From Clostridiales bacterium (GTDB taxonomy: Bacteria > Bacillota > Clostridia > Lachnospirales > UBA12420), in contig DMOI01000050.1 of assembly GCA_003452395.1 (NCBI GenBank), positions 1-41,855 of the forward strand: DNA of 41,855 bases, written 5' to 3'. Position 1 is the first letter of the stretch. Every line of letters starts with the position of its first letter. Below, one piece after another: positions 6,740 through 14,896 of the stretch. The position numbers were made by a program, and so were the translations under genes. Below the pieces are notes generated by a model. It saw nothing but the letters and a program-made list of their open reading frames with translations. It did not search any database and had not been told where the DNA came from.

Positions 6740-8935
6740 TTGAAAAAGAATTTGTATATAGCAGAAAAACCTAGCGTAGCTCTTGAGTTTGCGAGAGTAC
6801 TTGGGATAACAGGAGCTAAAAGAAATGGATATATAGAGTCAGAAAGTTCTGTAGTTACTTGGTGTGTTGGACATTTAGTAAATATGTCATATCCAGAAAA
6901 ATATGATGAGGGACTTAAGAAATGGAGAGTGGAGACATTACCATTTATACCTGATGAATTTAAATATGAAGTAATTGAGAATGTGAAGAGTCAATTTCAA
7001 ACTGTAAAGACACAACTTGAGAGAGAAGATGTAGAGACTATTTATGTATGTACTGACTCTGGGCGTGAGGGAGAGTACATATTTAGATTGGTAGATATGA
7101 TGTCTAATACGAAAGAAAAGATAAAAAAAAGAGTGTGGATTGACTCACAGACAGAAGAAGAGATACAGAGGGGAATAAGAGAAGCGAAAGATCTAATGGA
7201 ATACGACAATTTATCAGATGCAGCATATTTACGGGCAATAGAGGATTATCTTATTGGAATAAACTGTTCAAGGGTATTTACTCTTATTTATGGCAATATT
7301 ATAAGTAATATATTAAACAAAAGATATTCAGTAATTGCTATAGGGCGAGTAATGACTTGTGTACTTGGGATGATAGTGCAGCGAGAGCGTGAAATAAGAA
7401 ACTTTATTAAAAGCATATATTACAAGATAAATGCAGTAAGTAACGGTAATAGCTTTAAGTATAAAGTTGATGAGGAGTCTATTCATTTTAATTCGCCTAA
7501 ATTATTTAATGAAACAGGCTTTAATAAACAAAAAGATGCAATAGACTTTGTTAAATATTTAAAGGAAAATAACGAGCCAATAATCGGTATGGTCGCAGAT
7601 ATAACAAAATCAAAAGAAAAAAGGAATCCACCACTGTTGTATAATCTAGCTGAGCTTCAAAATGATTGCTCAAAGAGGATGAAGATATCTCCGGATGAAA
7701 CTCTAAAAATAGTACAAGAGCTTTATGAAAAAAAACTAGTTACATATCCAAGAACCGATGCAAGGGTTATTTCTACTGCGGTAGTCAAAGTAATAGATAA
7801 AAATTTAATAGGTCTTTTAAACTATAAATTTAAAGAAGAAGTACAGAAAATACTTGATGAAAAGAAATATGAAAATTTAGCCAAAACAAAGTATGTAGAT
7901 GATAAAAAGATAACAGATCACTATGCCATAATACCAACAGGTGTTGGTGTAAACGGTGTTCGTAACTTAGGACATGAACAGAGAGTAGTTTTTGAAATGA
8001 TAGTCAGAAGATTTTTGGCAATCTTTTTTGAAAGTGCAGAATACAATAAGCTTACAATCAAAGTTAAAATAAAAACAGAAAGCTTTTATCTTAACTCAAA
8101 AGTGTGCATCAAAAGAGGTTATCTAGATATATTAGACGACACTGATAAGGATGAAAATGAAAGCAATGCGGAAAGTAATATTAGCGCTTTCAAAAAGGGA
8201 CAGGAAATCATCGTAGAAGACCTTGAAATAAAAGAAGGCGAGACGACTCCACCAAAACGATACACATCAGGATCAATCATACTTGCTATGGAAAATGCGG
8301 GAAAACTGATAGATGATGCACAGCTAAGAGAACAGATAAAGGGTAGCGGAATAGGAACAAGCGCGACAAGAGCTGAGATTTTAAATAAACTAGAAAGGAT
8401 AGAATACATAAATCTAAATAAAAAGACTCAGATATTAACTCCTTCATTAATGGGTGAGATAATATACGATATAGTGAAAAACTCCATGACATCACTCCTA
8501 GAACCGAACTTTACAGCAAGCTGGGAAAAAGGATTATCTATGATAGAGAATGGTGAAATAAATAAAAATGAGTATATGCAGAAATTAAATGGTTACGTAG
8601 AAAAAAATATAAACAAGCTAAAGCAAATAAAAAATCAACCAATGATTTTTAAACAAATTTTAGATATACCAAAAGATATTGTAAAAGGAAGATGTAAGTG
8701 CTGCAATGGAGAAATATTAGAAAACAGTAAAACATTTTACTGTAGCAACTATAAATTTGGTTGTGAATTTAAAATATGGAAAAACGAACTTGAAAGTTTC
8801 GGTGTTGAGATAGATAGGAAATTGGTGGATGAGGTTTTAGGTAAAGGCACTGCGGTTGTGAAGATGGATAACGGAGAGAGTAGTGAGGTTAAGATTAAGG
8901 ATAATAAAAAAGGTGGATTAGTTAGTGGAAAATGA
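6740..8935 (+). CDS. topB: DNA topoisomerase III (type IA)
   Basis: Type IA topoisomerase that nicks one strand through a tyrosine, passes the other strand and reseals; it relaxes negative supercoils and decatenates. The 731-residue protein has an N-terminal TOPRIM domain (LYIAEKPSVA at about residue 4; acidic motif TDSGREGEY with Asp106). The catalytic centre VTYPRTDAR holds active-site Tyr336, and conserved SATRAE lies in the later core. A C-terminal zinc ribbon around 652-676 (CKCC...YC...GCEFKIW) is followed by a short basic tail. The start codon is TTG, preceded by GGAGTGA; an ATG at 6735 reads straight into a stop. Own promoter at 6670. The gene stands alone with no conjugative or plasmid genes nearby, so I read it as chromosomal housekeeping. 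Confidence 0.96.
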   Translation: MKKNLYIAEKPSVALEFARVLGITGAKRNGYIESESSVVTWCVGHLVNMSYPEKYDEGLKKWRVETLPFIPDEFKYEVIENVKSQFQTVKTQLEREDVETIYVCTDSGREGEYIFRLVDMMSNTKEKIKKRVWIDSQTEEEIQRGIREAKDLMEYDNLSDAAYLRAIEDYLIGINCSRVFTLIYGNIISNILNKRYSVIAIGRVMTCVLGMIVQREREIRNFIKSIYYKINAVSNGNSFKYKVDEESIHFNSPKLFNETGFNKQKDAIDFVKYLKENNEPIIGMVADITKSKEKRNPPLLYNLAELQNDCSKRMKISPDETLKIVQELYEKKLVTYPRTDARVISTAVVKVIDKNLIGLLNYKFKEEVQKILDEKKYENLAKTKYVDDKKITDHYAIIPTGVGVNGVRNLGHEQRVVFEMIVRRFLAIFFESAEYNKLTIKVKIKTESFYLNSKVCIKRGYLDILDDTDKDENESNAESNISAFKKGQEIIVEDLEIKEGETTPPKRYTSGSIILAMENAGKLIDDAQLREQIKGSGIGTSATRAEILNKLERIEYINLNKKTQILTPSLMGEIIYDIVKNSMTSLLEPNFTASWEKGLSMIENGEINKNEYMQKLNGYVEKNINKLKQIKNQPMIFKQILDIPKDIVKGRCKCCNGEILENSKTFYCSNYKFGCEFKIWKNELESFGVEIDRKLVDEVLGKGTAVVKMDNGESSEVKIKDNKKGGLVSGK

Positions 8936-8987
8936 TAGAAAAACACAAATTAATTTACAATATTTCCAATAAAATCCTAAATTATAC

Positions 8988-9016
8988 TTTACATTTTACA
9001 AAATATGGTATATAAT
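8988..9016 (+). promoter_or_regulatory. Sigma-A promoter of the MORN gene
   Basis: TTTACA (8988-8993), 17-bp spacer, TATAAT (9011-9016), 50 bp upstream of the start codon. Confidence 0.75.
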
Positions 9017-9066
9017 ATAAAAATACGAATGATAATATTATATATAATTTTTGAGGCGGTGTATGT

Positions 9067-9489
9067 ATGCTACAATATAAAGAGCTATTTTATGATAATG
9101 GTAAGAAGAAATATTTAGGTGAAGTAAATGATAAAAACAAATGCCATGGTAAAGGTAAGGCGTTTTATTATAATAGTAATGTTGCATACGAAGGTGAATA
9201 TAGGGAAAGTAAATTTAATGGGACAGGTAAAATGTTTTACATAGATGGAAAGATTGCTTACCAGGGTGAGTTTTTTAATAATATGAAGCATGGGGTAGGT
9301 AAGTTGTATACTGTAAATGGCACACTAATTTACGAAGGAGAATTCTTAAATGATGTAAAGCACGGATATGGAAGAGAATATAGTAAAGATACAGGAGAAG
9401 TGATATATCAAGGTAAATATGAAAATAATAAGAGAGACATAAATATAGAAATAAAATATGAAAATAATAAGAGAATTGCTATAATATGA
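9067..9489 (+). CDS. MORN-repeat protein
   Basis: A 140-residue protein made almost entirely of MORN-type repeats of about 23 residues. Units are recognisable as YLGEVNDKNKCHGKGKAFY, YEGEYRESKFNGTGKMFY, YQGEFFNNMKHGVGKLY, YEGEFLNDVKHGYGREY and a final YQGKYENNKRD. The Y-x-G-E...G-x-G-K-x-Y pattern forms beta hairpins that stack into a solenoid; such repeats mediate protein or lipid contacts. There is no signal peptide, so it is probably cytoplasmic. It is monocistronic: own promoter at 8988 and terminator directly after the stop. Binding partner unknown. Confidence 0.85.
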   Translation: MLQYKELFYDNGKKKYLGEVNDKNKCHGKGKAFYYNSNVAYEGEYRESKFNGTGKMFYIDGKIAYQGEFFNNMKHGVGKLYTVNGTLIYEGEFLNDVKHGYGREYSKDTGEVIYQGKYENNKRDINIEIKYENNKRIAII

Positions 9490-9497
9490 TGAAATAA

Positions 9498-9527
9498 AAA
9501 ATCAACCTAGAAAGTTGATTTTTTATT
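9498..9527 (+). terminator. Intrinsic terminator after the MORN gene
   Basis: AAAATCAAC (9498-9506), 7-nt loop, GTTGATTTT (9514-9522), then a T-rich tail. The tail runs into the -35 box of the gatC promoter. Confidence 0.8.
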
Positions 9528-9555
9528 TGCCAAATTTTTTAAAATGTGGTATATT
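9527..9555 (+). promoter_or_regulatory. Sigma-A promoter of gatCAB
   Basis: TTGCCA (9527-9532), 17-bp spacer, TATATT (9550-9555), immediately downstream of the MORN terminator and 42 bp before the gatC start. Confidence 0.75.
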
Positions 9556-9597
9556 GTAATATATCATATTCAGATATCAAATACGGAGGTAAAAACT

Positions 9598-9888
9598 ATG
9601 CAAATAACAAGTGAAGATGTGTTACATGTTTCGAAATTGGCAAAGCTATATTTAAATGATGATGAAGTTAAAAAATTTACAAAAAATTTATCAGATATAG
9701 TTAACTTTGCTGACAGATTAAATGAAATAGATGTTAGTGGTGTTTCACCAACAGCTGCGATATTGCCACTACAAAATGTATTTAGAAAAGATAAAGTAGA
9801 AAAATCAATGGAGAGAGAAAAAATATTACAAAATGCACCAGAAAAAAGCTATGGATGTTTTTGGGTGAAGAACAAAATAGTGGAATAG
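9598..9888 (+). CDS. gatC: Asp-tRNA(Asn)/Glu-tRNA(Gln) amidotransferase subunit C
   Basis: Small subunit (96 residues, normal for the family) that clamps GatA and GatB together in the transamidosome, which converts Glu-tRNA(Gln) and/or Asp-tRNA(Asn) to the amidated forms. It shows the N-terminal two-helix pattern (VLHVSKLAKLYLNDDEVKKF), the central LNEIDVSGVSPTA loop and the C-terminal NAPE motif, which wraps around GatA. The frame is open upstream to 9544, but ATG 9598 has GGAGGT at a good distance and matches family length. First gene of gatCAB. A family B repeat separates it from gatA, giving an unusually long 165-bp gap inside the operon. Confidence 0.95.
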   Translation: MQITSEDVLHVSKLAKLYLNDDEVKKFTKNLSDIVNFADRLNEIDVSGVSPTAAILPLQNVFRKDKVEKSMEREKILQNAPEKSYGCFWVKNKIVE

Positions 9889-9913
9889 AGATGAAAAAAT
9901 TAGCAGTACCCAC

Positions 9914-10013
9914 AGACTGTCATTGCGAGGAGGCTTTTTCGACGTGGCAATCTTATCTTTTAAAAGCTGAGATTGCTTCGTCACAAAAAATGTTCCTCAC
10001 AATGACAGGTCTG
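9914..10013. repeat. Family B palindromic element, copy 1 (inside gat operon)
   Basis: A 100-bp element with arms CAGACTGTCATTGCGAGGAG at its start... mirrored by CCTCACAATGACAGGTCTG at 9995-10013. Inside lie a second inverted pair (GCAATCTTATCTTTTAAAAG against AGATTGCTTCG) and a central TTTTAAAA. It matches copies at 14671 and 35461. It sits between gatC and the gatA ribosome binding site without disturbing either, so it must be transcribed with the operon. Confidence 0.85.
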
Positions 10014-10053
10014 GGAGTGTATCAAATGAATATAAAAATAAGGAGGTAAAAAA

Positions 10054-11511
10054 ATGGAATTACATGATAAAACGGTGCATGAACTTTGTGACATGCTTGA
10101 TAAAAATGAAACAACAAGTGTAGAGCTTACAAAAGCTTGTTTTAAGAGGATCAAAGAGGTAGAAGATAAGGTACAAGCTTTCATCACCATAACAGAGGAT
10201 TCAGCTTTAAAGCAGGCAGAGGAAAAAGATAAGAAAAGAAAAAATGGTGAAGTAATAGGTAAATTGCATGGAATACCTATGGCTATAAAAGACAATATAT
10301 GTACAGAAGGAATACTCACTACTTGTGGGTCAAAGATGCTTGGTAATTTTGTGCCACCTTATACAGCAACAGTCGTAAATAAATTAAATGCTGAAGGTTG
10401 TATTTTGCTTGGGAAAACAAATATGGATGAGTTTGCAATGGGTTCATCTACAGAAAACTCGCATTTTAAGAAAACTAAAAATCCATGGGACTTAAATAGA
10501 GTTCCGGGTGGAAGCTCTGGAGGTTCGGCAGCTGCTGTTGCAGCATGTGAGGCACCATTCTCTCTTGGTTCTGATACAGGTGGATCTATACGACAACCTG
10601 CCCATTATTGCGGTGTTGTTGGTATGAAACCTACATATGGTTCTGTATCAAGATATGGATTAGTAGCTTTTGCATCATCACTTGATCAAATAGGACCTTT
10701 TACAAAAGATGTGCATGATATGGCACTTGTTTTGAGTGCAATAACTGGACATGATTCTAAAGATTCGACATCATATCCTACGGAGTATCCAGATTTTACG
10801 AAAGCATTAAACCAAGATATACATGGTATGAAAATTGCATTACCAAAAGAATTTTTTGGAAATGGAATAAATGAAGAAGTAAAAAGTGCGGTTATGAATG
10901 TAGCAAAGAAATATGAAAGCATGGGAGCTAAAATAGAAGAGATAAGCATGCCAATGAGCGATTATGCACTACCTGTGTATTACCTTATTGCTTGTGCAGA
11001 GGCTTCATCAAATCTCGCAAGATTTGATGGTATAAGGTTTGGATATAGAGCACAAGGCGTGGAAAGCCTAGACGATTTATATAAAAAGACACGTTCAGAA
11101 GGATTTGGCGATGAAGTAAAACGTAGGATTATATTGGGAACATATGCGCTAAGCTCAGGGTACTACGATGCGTATTATAAAAAATCGCAACAAGTTAGAA
11201 CGCTTATAAAGAAAGAGTTTGATGAGGTATATAAAAAATATGATATGATCCTTACACCGACAGGACCGACAGTGGCATTTGAGTTCGGCAAGAACTCAGA
11301 TAACCCACTAGAAATGTACATGAATGATATATGTACAGTGCCTATAAATATAGCAGGGGTACCTGCGATGAGTATGAACTGTGGATTTGACTCACAAGGA
11401 ATGCCGATAGGAATGCAGCTTGTTGGGAAACATTTTGATGAATTCAACATATTAAAATTAGCACATGCGATGGAAAAAGAGCTCGGACTTAATAATAAAT
11501 CTAAATTATAG
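10054..11511 (+). CDS. gatA: Glutamyl-tRNA(Gln) amidotransferase subunit A
   Basis: Amidase-signature subunit that hydrolyses glutamine and channels ammonia to GatB. Its 485 residues are full length. The Ser-cisSer-Lys triad is present at the positions known from Staphylococcus aureus GatA: Lys79 (MAIKDN), Ser154 (PGGSSGGS) and Ser178 (SDTGGSIR). The glycine/serine-rich amidase signature between them is intact. Ribosome binding site AGGAGGT at 10041-10047, 6 nt before ATG. Second gene of gatCAB, followed 42 bp later by gatB. Essential in organisms without glutaminyl-tRNA synthetase. Confidence 0.97.
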   Translation: MELHDKTVHELCDMLDKNETTSVELTKACFKRIKEVEDKVQAFITITEDSALKQAEEKDKKRKNGEVIGKLHGIPMAIKDNICTEGILTTCGSKMLGNFVPPYTATVVNKLNAEGCILLGKTNMDEFAMGSSTENSHFKKTKNPWDLNRVPGGSSGGSAAAVAACEAPFSLGSDTGGSIRQPAHYCGVVGMKPTYGSVSRYGLVAFASSLDQIGPFTKDVHDMALVLSAITGHDSKDSTSYPTEYPDFTKALNQDIHGMKIALPKEFFGNGINEEVKSAVMNVAKKYESMGAKIEEISMPMSDYALPVYYLIACAEASSNLARFDGIRFGYRAQGVESLDDLYKKTRSEGFGDEVKRRIILGTYALSSGYYDAYYKKSQQVRTLIKKEFDEVYKKYDMILTPTGPTVAFEFGKNSDNPLEMYMNDICTVPINIAGVPAMSMNCGFDSQGMPIGMQLVGKHFDEFNILKLAHAMEKELGLNNKSKL

Positions 11512-11553
11512 TAAAACCTGTAAATTGATAATTAACACGAAAGGAGAATTAAA

Positions 11554-12990
11554 ATGGCATATAATGATTACGAGATAGTTATGGGGCTTGAGACTCATGT
11601 GGAGCTTAAGACTAATACTAAAATATATTGTGGCTGTACTACAGAGTTTGGAGGAGATCCTAACACTCATTGCTGTCCAGTTTGTATTGGGTTACCGGGG
11701 ACACTTCCGGTATTAAATGAAAAAGTTGTCGAGTTTGCTATACGTGCTGGACTTGCAACAAATTGTGAAATACAAGAATATAGTAAGCAAGATAGAAAAA
11801 ACTATTTTTACCCAGACCTTCCAAAAGCGTATCAAGTTTCACAATTTGACTTGCCTCTTTGTTACGATGGTAAGGTTGACATAACAATAGATGGGGTTAA
11901 AAAAGACATTGGTATAACTAGAATACATATAGAAGAGGATGCAGGTAAGCTCTTACATGAAAATATACCCGGTTCTTTAGTTGATTATAATAGAGGCGGA
12001 GTTCCACTTATTGAGATAGTTTCAGAGCCAGATTTGCGTTCAGCTGATGAAGTAAAAGTGTATTTAGAAAAGTTAAAGACTATGTTAAAATATATAGATG
12101 TTTCTGATTGTAAAATGCAAGAGGGATCGCTTAGGTGTGATGTAAATATATCAGTTCGTAAACACGGAGATGCCAAATTTGGTACTAGAACAGAACTTAA
12201 AAATATGAACTCATTTGCATACATAATAAAAGCTATAGGATATGAATCGAAAAGGCAAATAGATGTTATAGAAGCAGGTGGTACGATAACACAAGAGACA
12301 AGAAGATGGGACGAAGTACGTGGCATAACCGAAAGCATGAGAGGAAAAGAAGAAGCTCATGACTATAGATACTTCCCAGAGCCAGATTTGATGCCTATAG
12401 TTACAACAGCAGAGAAAATCAAAAGTATAAAAGATACTTTGCCTGAGCTTCCAGAAGTTAAAAAAGAGAGATATATAAGCCAATTTGGTTTAACACCATA
12501 TGATGCAAACCTAATTGCGGACTACAAAAATGTAGCTAAATTTTTTGAGACTTCTATAGATGGGGTGAAAACTCCAAAGATTGTAGCAAATATGATTATA
12601 GGTGATATTTATTCAAGGTTTGATACCGAAGAGGAAAAAGAAGATTTTACTATACCAGTTAGCCCAAATCAGTTTAATGAACTCGTAAAAATTATAGAAT
12701 CAGGAATGATTAGCAACAGTATAGGTAAAAAGGTTCTTGAAGAGATGTGGGAAACAGGTAAAGCACCGATGCAAATAATAGAAGAAAAAGGTTTAAAACA
12801 GATGGATAATCAAGATGAGCTAAGAGAAATAGTAAAAAAGGTAATAGCATCGAATGCGCAAGCAGTAGAAGAATACAAAGGTGGCAAAGAAAAAGCCTTT
12901 ATGTCACTTGTTGGTGGAGTTATGAAAGAAACTAAAGGTAAGGCAAATCCACAGATGGTAAATGAGGTTATGAGGGAAGAACTGAAGTAG
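11554..12990 (+). CDS. gatB: Asp/Glu-tRNA amidotransferase subunit B
   Basis: Kinase and tRNA-binding subunit that phosphorylates the misacylated tRNA and transfers ammonia from GatA. 478 residues, normal length. The N-terminal cradle domain starts with YEIVMGLETHVEL and has the zinc-site cysteines Cys26, Cys28, Cys41 and Cys44 (YCGC...CCPVC). Family motifs follow: KNYFYPDLPKAYQ, the IEEDAGKL and YNRGGVPLIEI stretch, and EAHDYRYFPEPDL. The C-terminal helical and YqeY-like tail (about 330-478) ends with SLVGGVMKETKGKANP. Ribosome binding site AAAGGAG. Last gene of the operon. The next gene starts behind a family A element and a palindrome. Confidence 0.97.
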   Translation: MAYNDYEIVMGLETHVELKTNTKIYCGCTTEFGGDPNTHCCPVCIGLPGTLPVLNEKVVEFAIRAGLATNCEIQEYSKQDRKNYFYPDLPKAYQVSQFDLPLCYDGKVDITIDGVKKDIGITRIHIEEDAGKLLHENIPGSLVDYNRGGVPLIEIVSEPDLRSADEVKVYLEKLKTMLKYIDVSDCKMQEGSLRCDVNISVRKHGDAKFGTRTELKNMNSFAYIIKAIGYESKRQIDVIEAGGTITQETRRWDEVRGITESMRGKEEAHDYRYFPEPDLMPIVTTAEKIKSIKDTLPELPEVKKERYISQFGLTPYDANLIADYKNVAKFFETSIDGVKTPKIVANMIIGDIYSRFDTEEEKEDFTIPVSPNQFNELVKIIESGMISNSIGKKVLEEMWETGKAPMQIIEEKGLKQMDNQDELREIVKKVIASNAQAVEEYKGGKEKAFMSLVGGVMKETKGKANPQMVNEVMREELK

Positions 12991-13032
12991 ATGTAAAAGC
13001 AAATTAGGTTAACAAATTGAAGTAAAGGTTTT

Positions 13033-13130
13033 AGGTTCTCCCCCTGCGAAGGGGGAGTTAGAGGGGGTTAAAGAGTTGGTATTAAACCAATGTGACCCCA
13101 CCTAGCCTCCCCTTCGCAGGGGAGGAACCT
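13033..13130. repeat. Family A palindromic element, copy 2
   Basis: A compact, well-preserved 98-bp copy. It begins AGGTTCTCCCC and ends GGGGAGGAACCT, so the ends are inverted repeats; each arm is itself a C-run/GCGA/G-run palindrome. The core GTTAGAGGGGGT...GGTATTAAACCAATGTGACCCCACC contains two further nested pairs, GGGGT/ACCCC and GGT/ACC. No coding capacity. It lies downstream of gatB. Confidence 0.88.
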
Positions 13131-13163
13131 AAAAAAGAACACAAAAACTTCACAATTTTAATC

Positions 13164-13205
13164 TTGAAAAATTAAAAGCTATATTATATAATATAGCTTT
13201 TAATT
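13164..13205 (+). promoter_or_regulatory. htrA promoter overlapped by a perfect 36-bp palindrome
   Basis: TTGAAA (13164-13169), 17-bp spacer, TATAAT (13187-13192) make a good sigma-A promoter 43 bp upstream of the htrA start. A perfect loopless palindrome of 36 bp (13170-13205, centre between 13187 and 13188) starts right after the -35 box and covers spacer, -10 box and the likely start site. Its GC-bearing part is AAAAGCTATATTAT and its complement. It could be an operator for a dimeric regulator. Alternatively it could be the gatB terminator, although it has no unpaired loop and only a short T-run. Confidence 0.6.
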
Positions 13206-13234
13206 ACTATTATTTAAATTTGGAGGTGTTTTTC

Positions 13235-14539
13235 ATGGATGATGAAAAAGAATTAATGGAGAATGAGGAAAACATTAATGAGCAAGAAAGTAAAACGGAG
13301 GTAAAGACAAGAAAATCTAATAACGTGGGCATGTTTGTGTTAGTTGCACTGATTTTTACGGTACTTAATATAGGTATAATAGTGGGTGGTGATTATATAA
13401 AGCCGCTTGTGGAGAGTACATTTGGTAAAACTCAAGGTGTTACGGTAGAAGAGAAAGTAAAGGATTTTAAGTTTGAAGATGTAGTGTATGATGATACTGA
13501 TTTAGCTAGTAGTAAAGGAGTAGAAAAACCTGGTATTGCGGGTATCGTAAAAAGTGTAAATAATTCAATTGTTGCTATAACTACAAAAACAACGGTAACT
13601 GATTGGTTTGATATGGAGTATGCATCTGAGGGAGCAGGTTCTGGAATTATATTTAATATAACGGATGATAAGGTTATGATAGCGACAAATCAACATGTTG
13701 TTGCAGATGCAAATAAAGTGACAGTTACTTTGTTAGTAGATAAAACATATACTGCATACTCGGTAGGAAGCGACGTGGACACTGATCTGGCTGTAATATA
13801 TATAAATAAAAAAGATATAGAAAAAGATGTACAGGACAAGCTTGTTGCGGCTAAGTTTGGAAATTCAGATGAGTTAGAGGTAGGAGAACAAGCTATTGCT
13901 ATAGGAAATCCTTTAGGGTCAGAATTTACTAATACAGTAACAGTAGGAATTATTAGTGCAATAAATAGAGAAATAGAAGTTTCAAATAGAAAATATAAAC
14001 TTCTTCAAACAGATGCAGCAATAAATCCGGGAAACAGTGGCGGTGCATTGCTGAACTACAAAGGTGAAGTAATAGGTATAAATTCGGTTAAAATAGTAGA
14101 TACAACAGTAGAAGGAATAGGATTTGCTATTCCAAGTAATACTGCAAAGCCGATAATAGAAGAACTCGTAAATAGCGGAAACATAAAACGTCCATTTTTA
14201 GGGATATATGGTGCAGACATAACAGATAGTTTAGCTGATTTATATGAATTGCCTGTAGGTGTATATGTTCAAAATGTAATTGAAAACGGTAGTGCAGGTG
14301 CTGCTGGGTTAGAGAAAGGCGATGTTATAATAGCAGCAGATGGACAAAAAATATTGTCAATGGAGCAGCTGACAAATATAATTAAAAACCATAAGGTTGG
14401 AGATATGGTAACAATAAAATATATAAGAGAACTAAAAGATAAAAGAGAAGTCAAGGTAAAGCTACAAGATAAAACGACATTTAAACAGGGTAACATTGAG
14501 AATACACGAGAAAGAGTAGTACCGAGATTTAATTACTAA
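13235..14539 (+). CDS. htrA: Membrane-anchored HtrA/DegP-type serine protease
   Basis: Envelope quality-control protease. The 434-residue protein has an acidic cytoplasmic N terminus (about 1-30), one membrane helix (MFVLVALIFTVLNIGIIVGG), a trypsin-like protease domain and a single C-terminal PDZ domain starting near GVYVQNVIENGSAGAAGLE. The catalytic triad is complete: His154 (TNQHVVADA), Asp184 (DTDLAVI) and Ser268 (NPGNSGGAL). The frame is open from a TTG at 13220, but GGAGGTG at 13222-13228 fixes ATG 13235 as the start. The palindromic promoter at 13164 suggests dedicated regulation. It is followed by two surface proteins, so it may help with their folding or turnover; that link is inferred from position only. 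Confidence 0.95.
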   Translation: MDDEKELMENEENINEQESKTEVKTRKSNNVGMFVLVALIFTVLNIGIIVGGDYIKPLVESTFGKTQGVTVEEKVKDFKFEDVVYDDTDLASSKGVEKPGIAGIVKSVNNSIVAITTKTTVTDWFDMEYASEGAGSGIIFNITDDKVMIATNQHVVADANKVTVTLLVDKTYTAYSVGSDVDTDLAVIYINKKDIEKDVQDKLVAAKFGNSDELEVGEQAIAIGNPLGSEFTNTVTVGIISAINREIEVSNRKYKLLQTDAAINPGNSGGALLNYKGEVIGINSVKIVDTTVEGIGFAIPSNTAKPIIEELVNSGNIKRPFLGIYGADITDSLADLYELPVGVYVQNVIENGSAGAAGLEKGDVIIAADGQKILSMEQLTNIIKNHKVGDMVTIKYIRELKDKREVKVKLQDKTTFKQGNIENTRERVVPRFNY

Positions 14540-14576
14540 ACTTGCAAATTTTTTGCAAGTTTTTATTTTTTTTTGT
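14538..14576 (+). terminator. Intrinsic terminator of htrA
   Basis: AAACTTGCAAA at 14538, short T loop, TTTGCAAGTTT, then a long T-run. Directly after the stop codon. Confidence 0.85.
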
Positions 14577-14584
14577 ATAAAAAG

Positions 14585-14613
14585 TTTAAAAAAATAAATG
14601 AATGTGATATAAT
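14585..14613 (+). promoter_or_regulatory. Possible promoter of the FN3 gene
   Basis: TTTAAA (14585-14590), 17-bp spacer, TATAAT (14608-14613). If used, the FN3 gene has a leader of about 280 nt. That leader includes a CGCAGC/GCTGCG hairpin (14651-14665) and the family B element. The -35 box is poor. Confidence 0.45.
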
Positions 14614-14670
14614 TACATTAGGTTCATTTGACCGTTAAGGGTCAATTCCTCGCAGCTCTGCTGCGTGCTT

Positions 14671-14863
14671 GTCATTGCGAGGAGGTTCTTTCGACGAAGC
14701 AATCTCGTTTTTGAAAGATGTGATTGCTTCGCAAAAAAAGCCCGCAACGACAACATGATACCCTGCAGATCTTCTGCGGTGAGAATTCATTAGTGTAAAA
14801 TGTGAGATATTATTTAAAAAATGAGATTGCCACGTCGAAAAAAACCTCCTCGCAATGACAGAC
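14671..14863. repeat. Family B palindromic element, copy 2 (composite)
   Basis: The left arm GTCATTGCGAGGAGGTTCTT... at 14671 and right arm ...AACCTCCTCGCAATGACAG ending near 14863 are inverted. The usual inner pair is present near the left arm (GCAATCTC at 14699 with GTGATTGCTTCG at 14720), and a second inner right half (GAGATTGCCACGTCG) lies at 14823. About 80 bp of extra DNA sits between, including the small hairpin GCAGATCTTCTGC. It looks like two copies partly merged or one copy with an insertion. It fills most of the 357-bp gap before the FN3 gene. Confidence 0.75.
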
Positions 14864-14896
14864 CTGGAGGGTAAACTATTTCTGGGAGGTTCTGCT

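Noticed and set aside
6740..8935. topB as a sign of an integrated conjugative element
   Set aside because: No relaxase, type IV secretion, integrase or attachment repeats nearby; neighbours look chromosomal.
9855..10049. Plus-strand frame between gatC and gatA
   Set aside because: It overlaps the gatC end in another frame and is otherwise the translated family B repeat; its stop is at the gatA ribosome binding site.
14855..14896. N-terminal extension of the FN3 protein
   Set aside because: The extra 14 codons come from the family B right arm; the downstream ATG has GGGAGG and begins a clean signal peptide.
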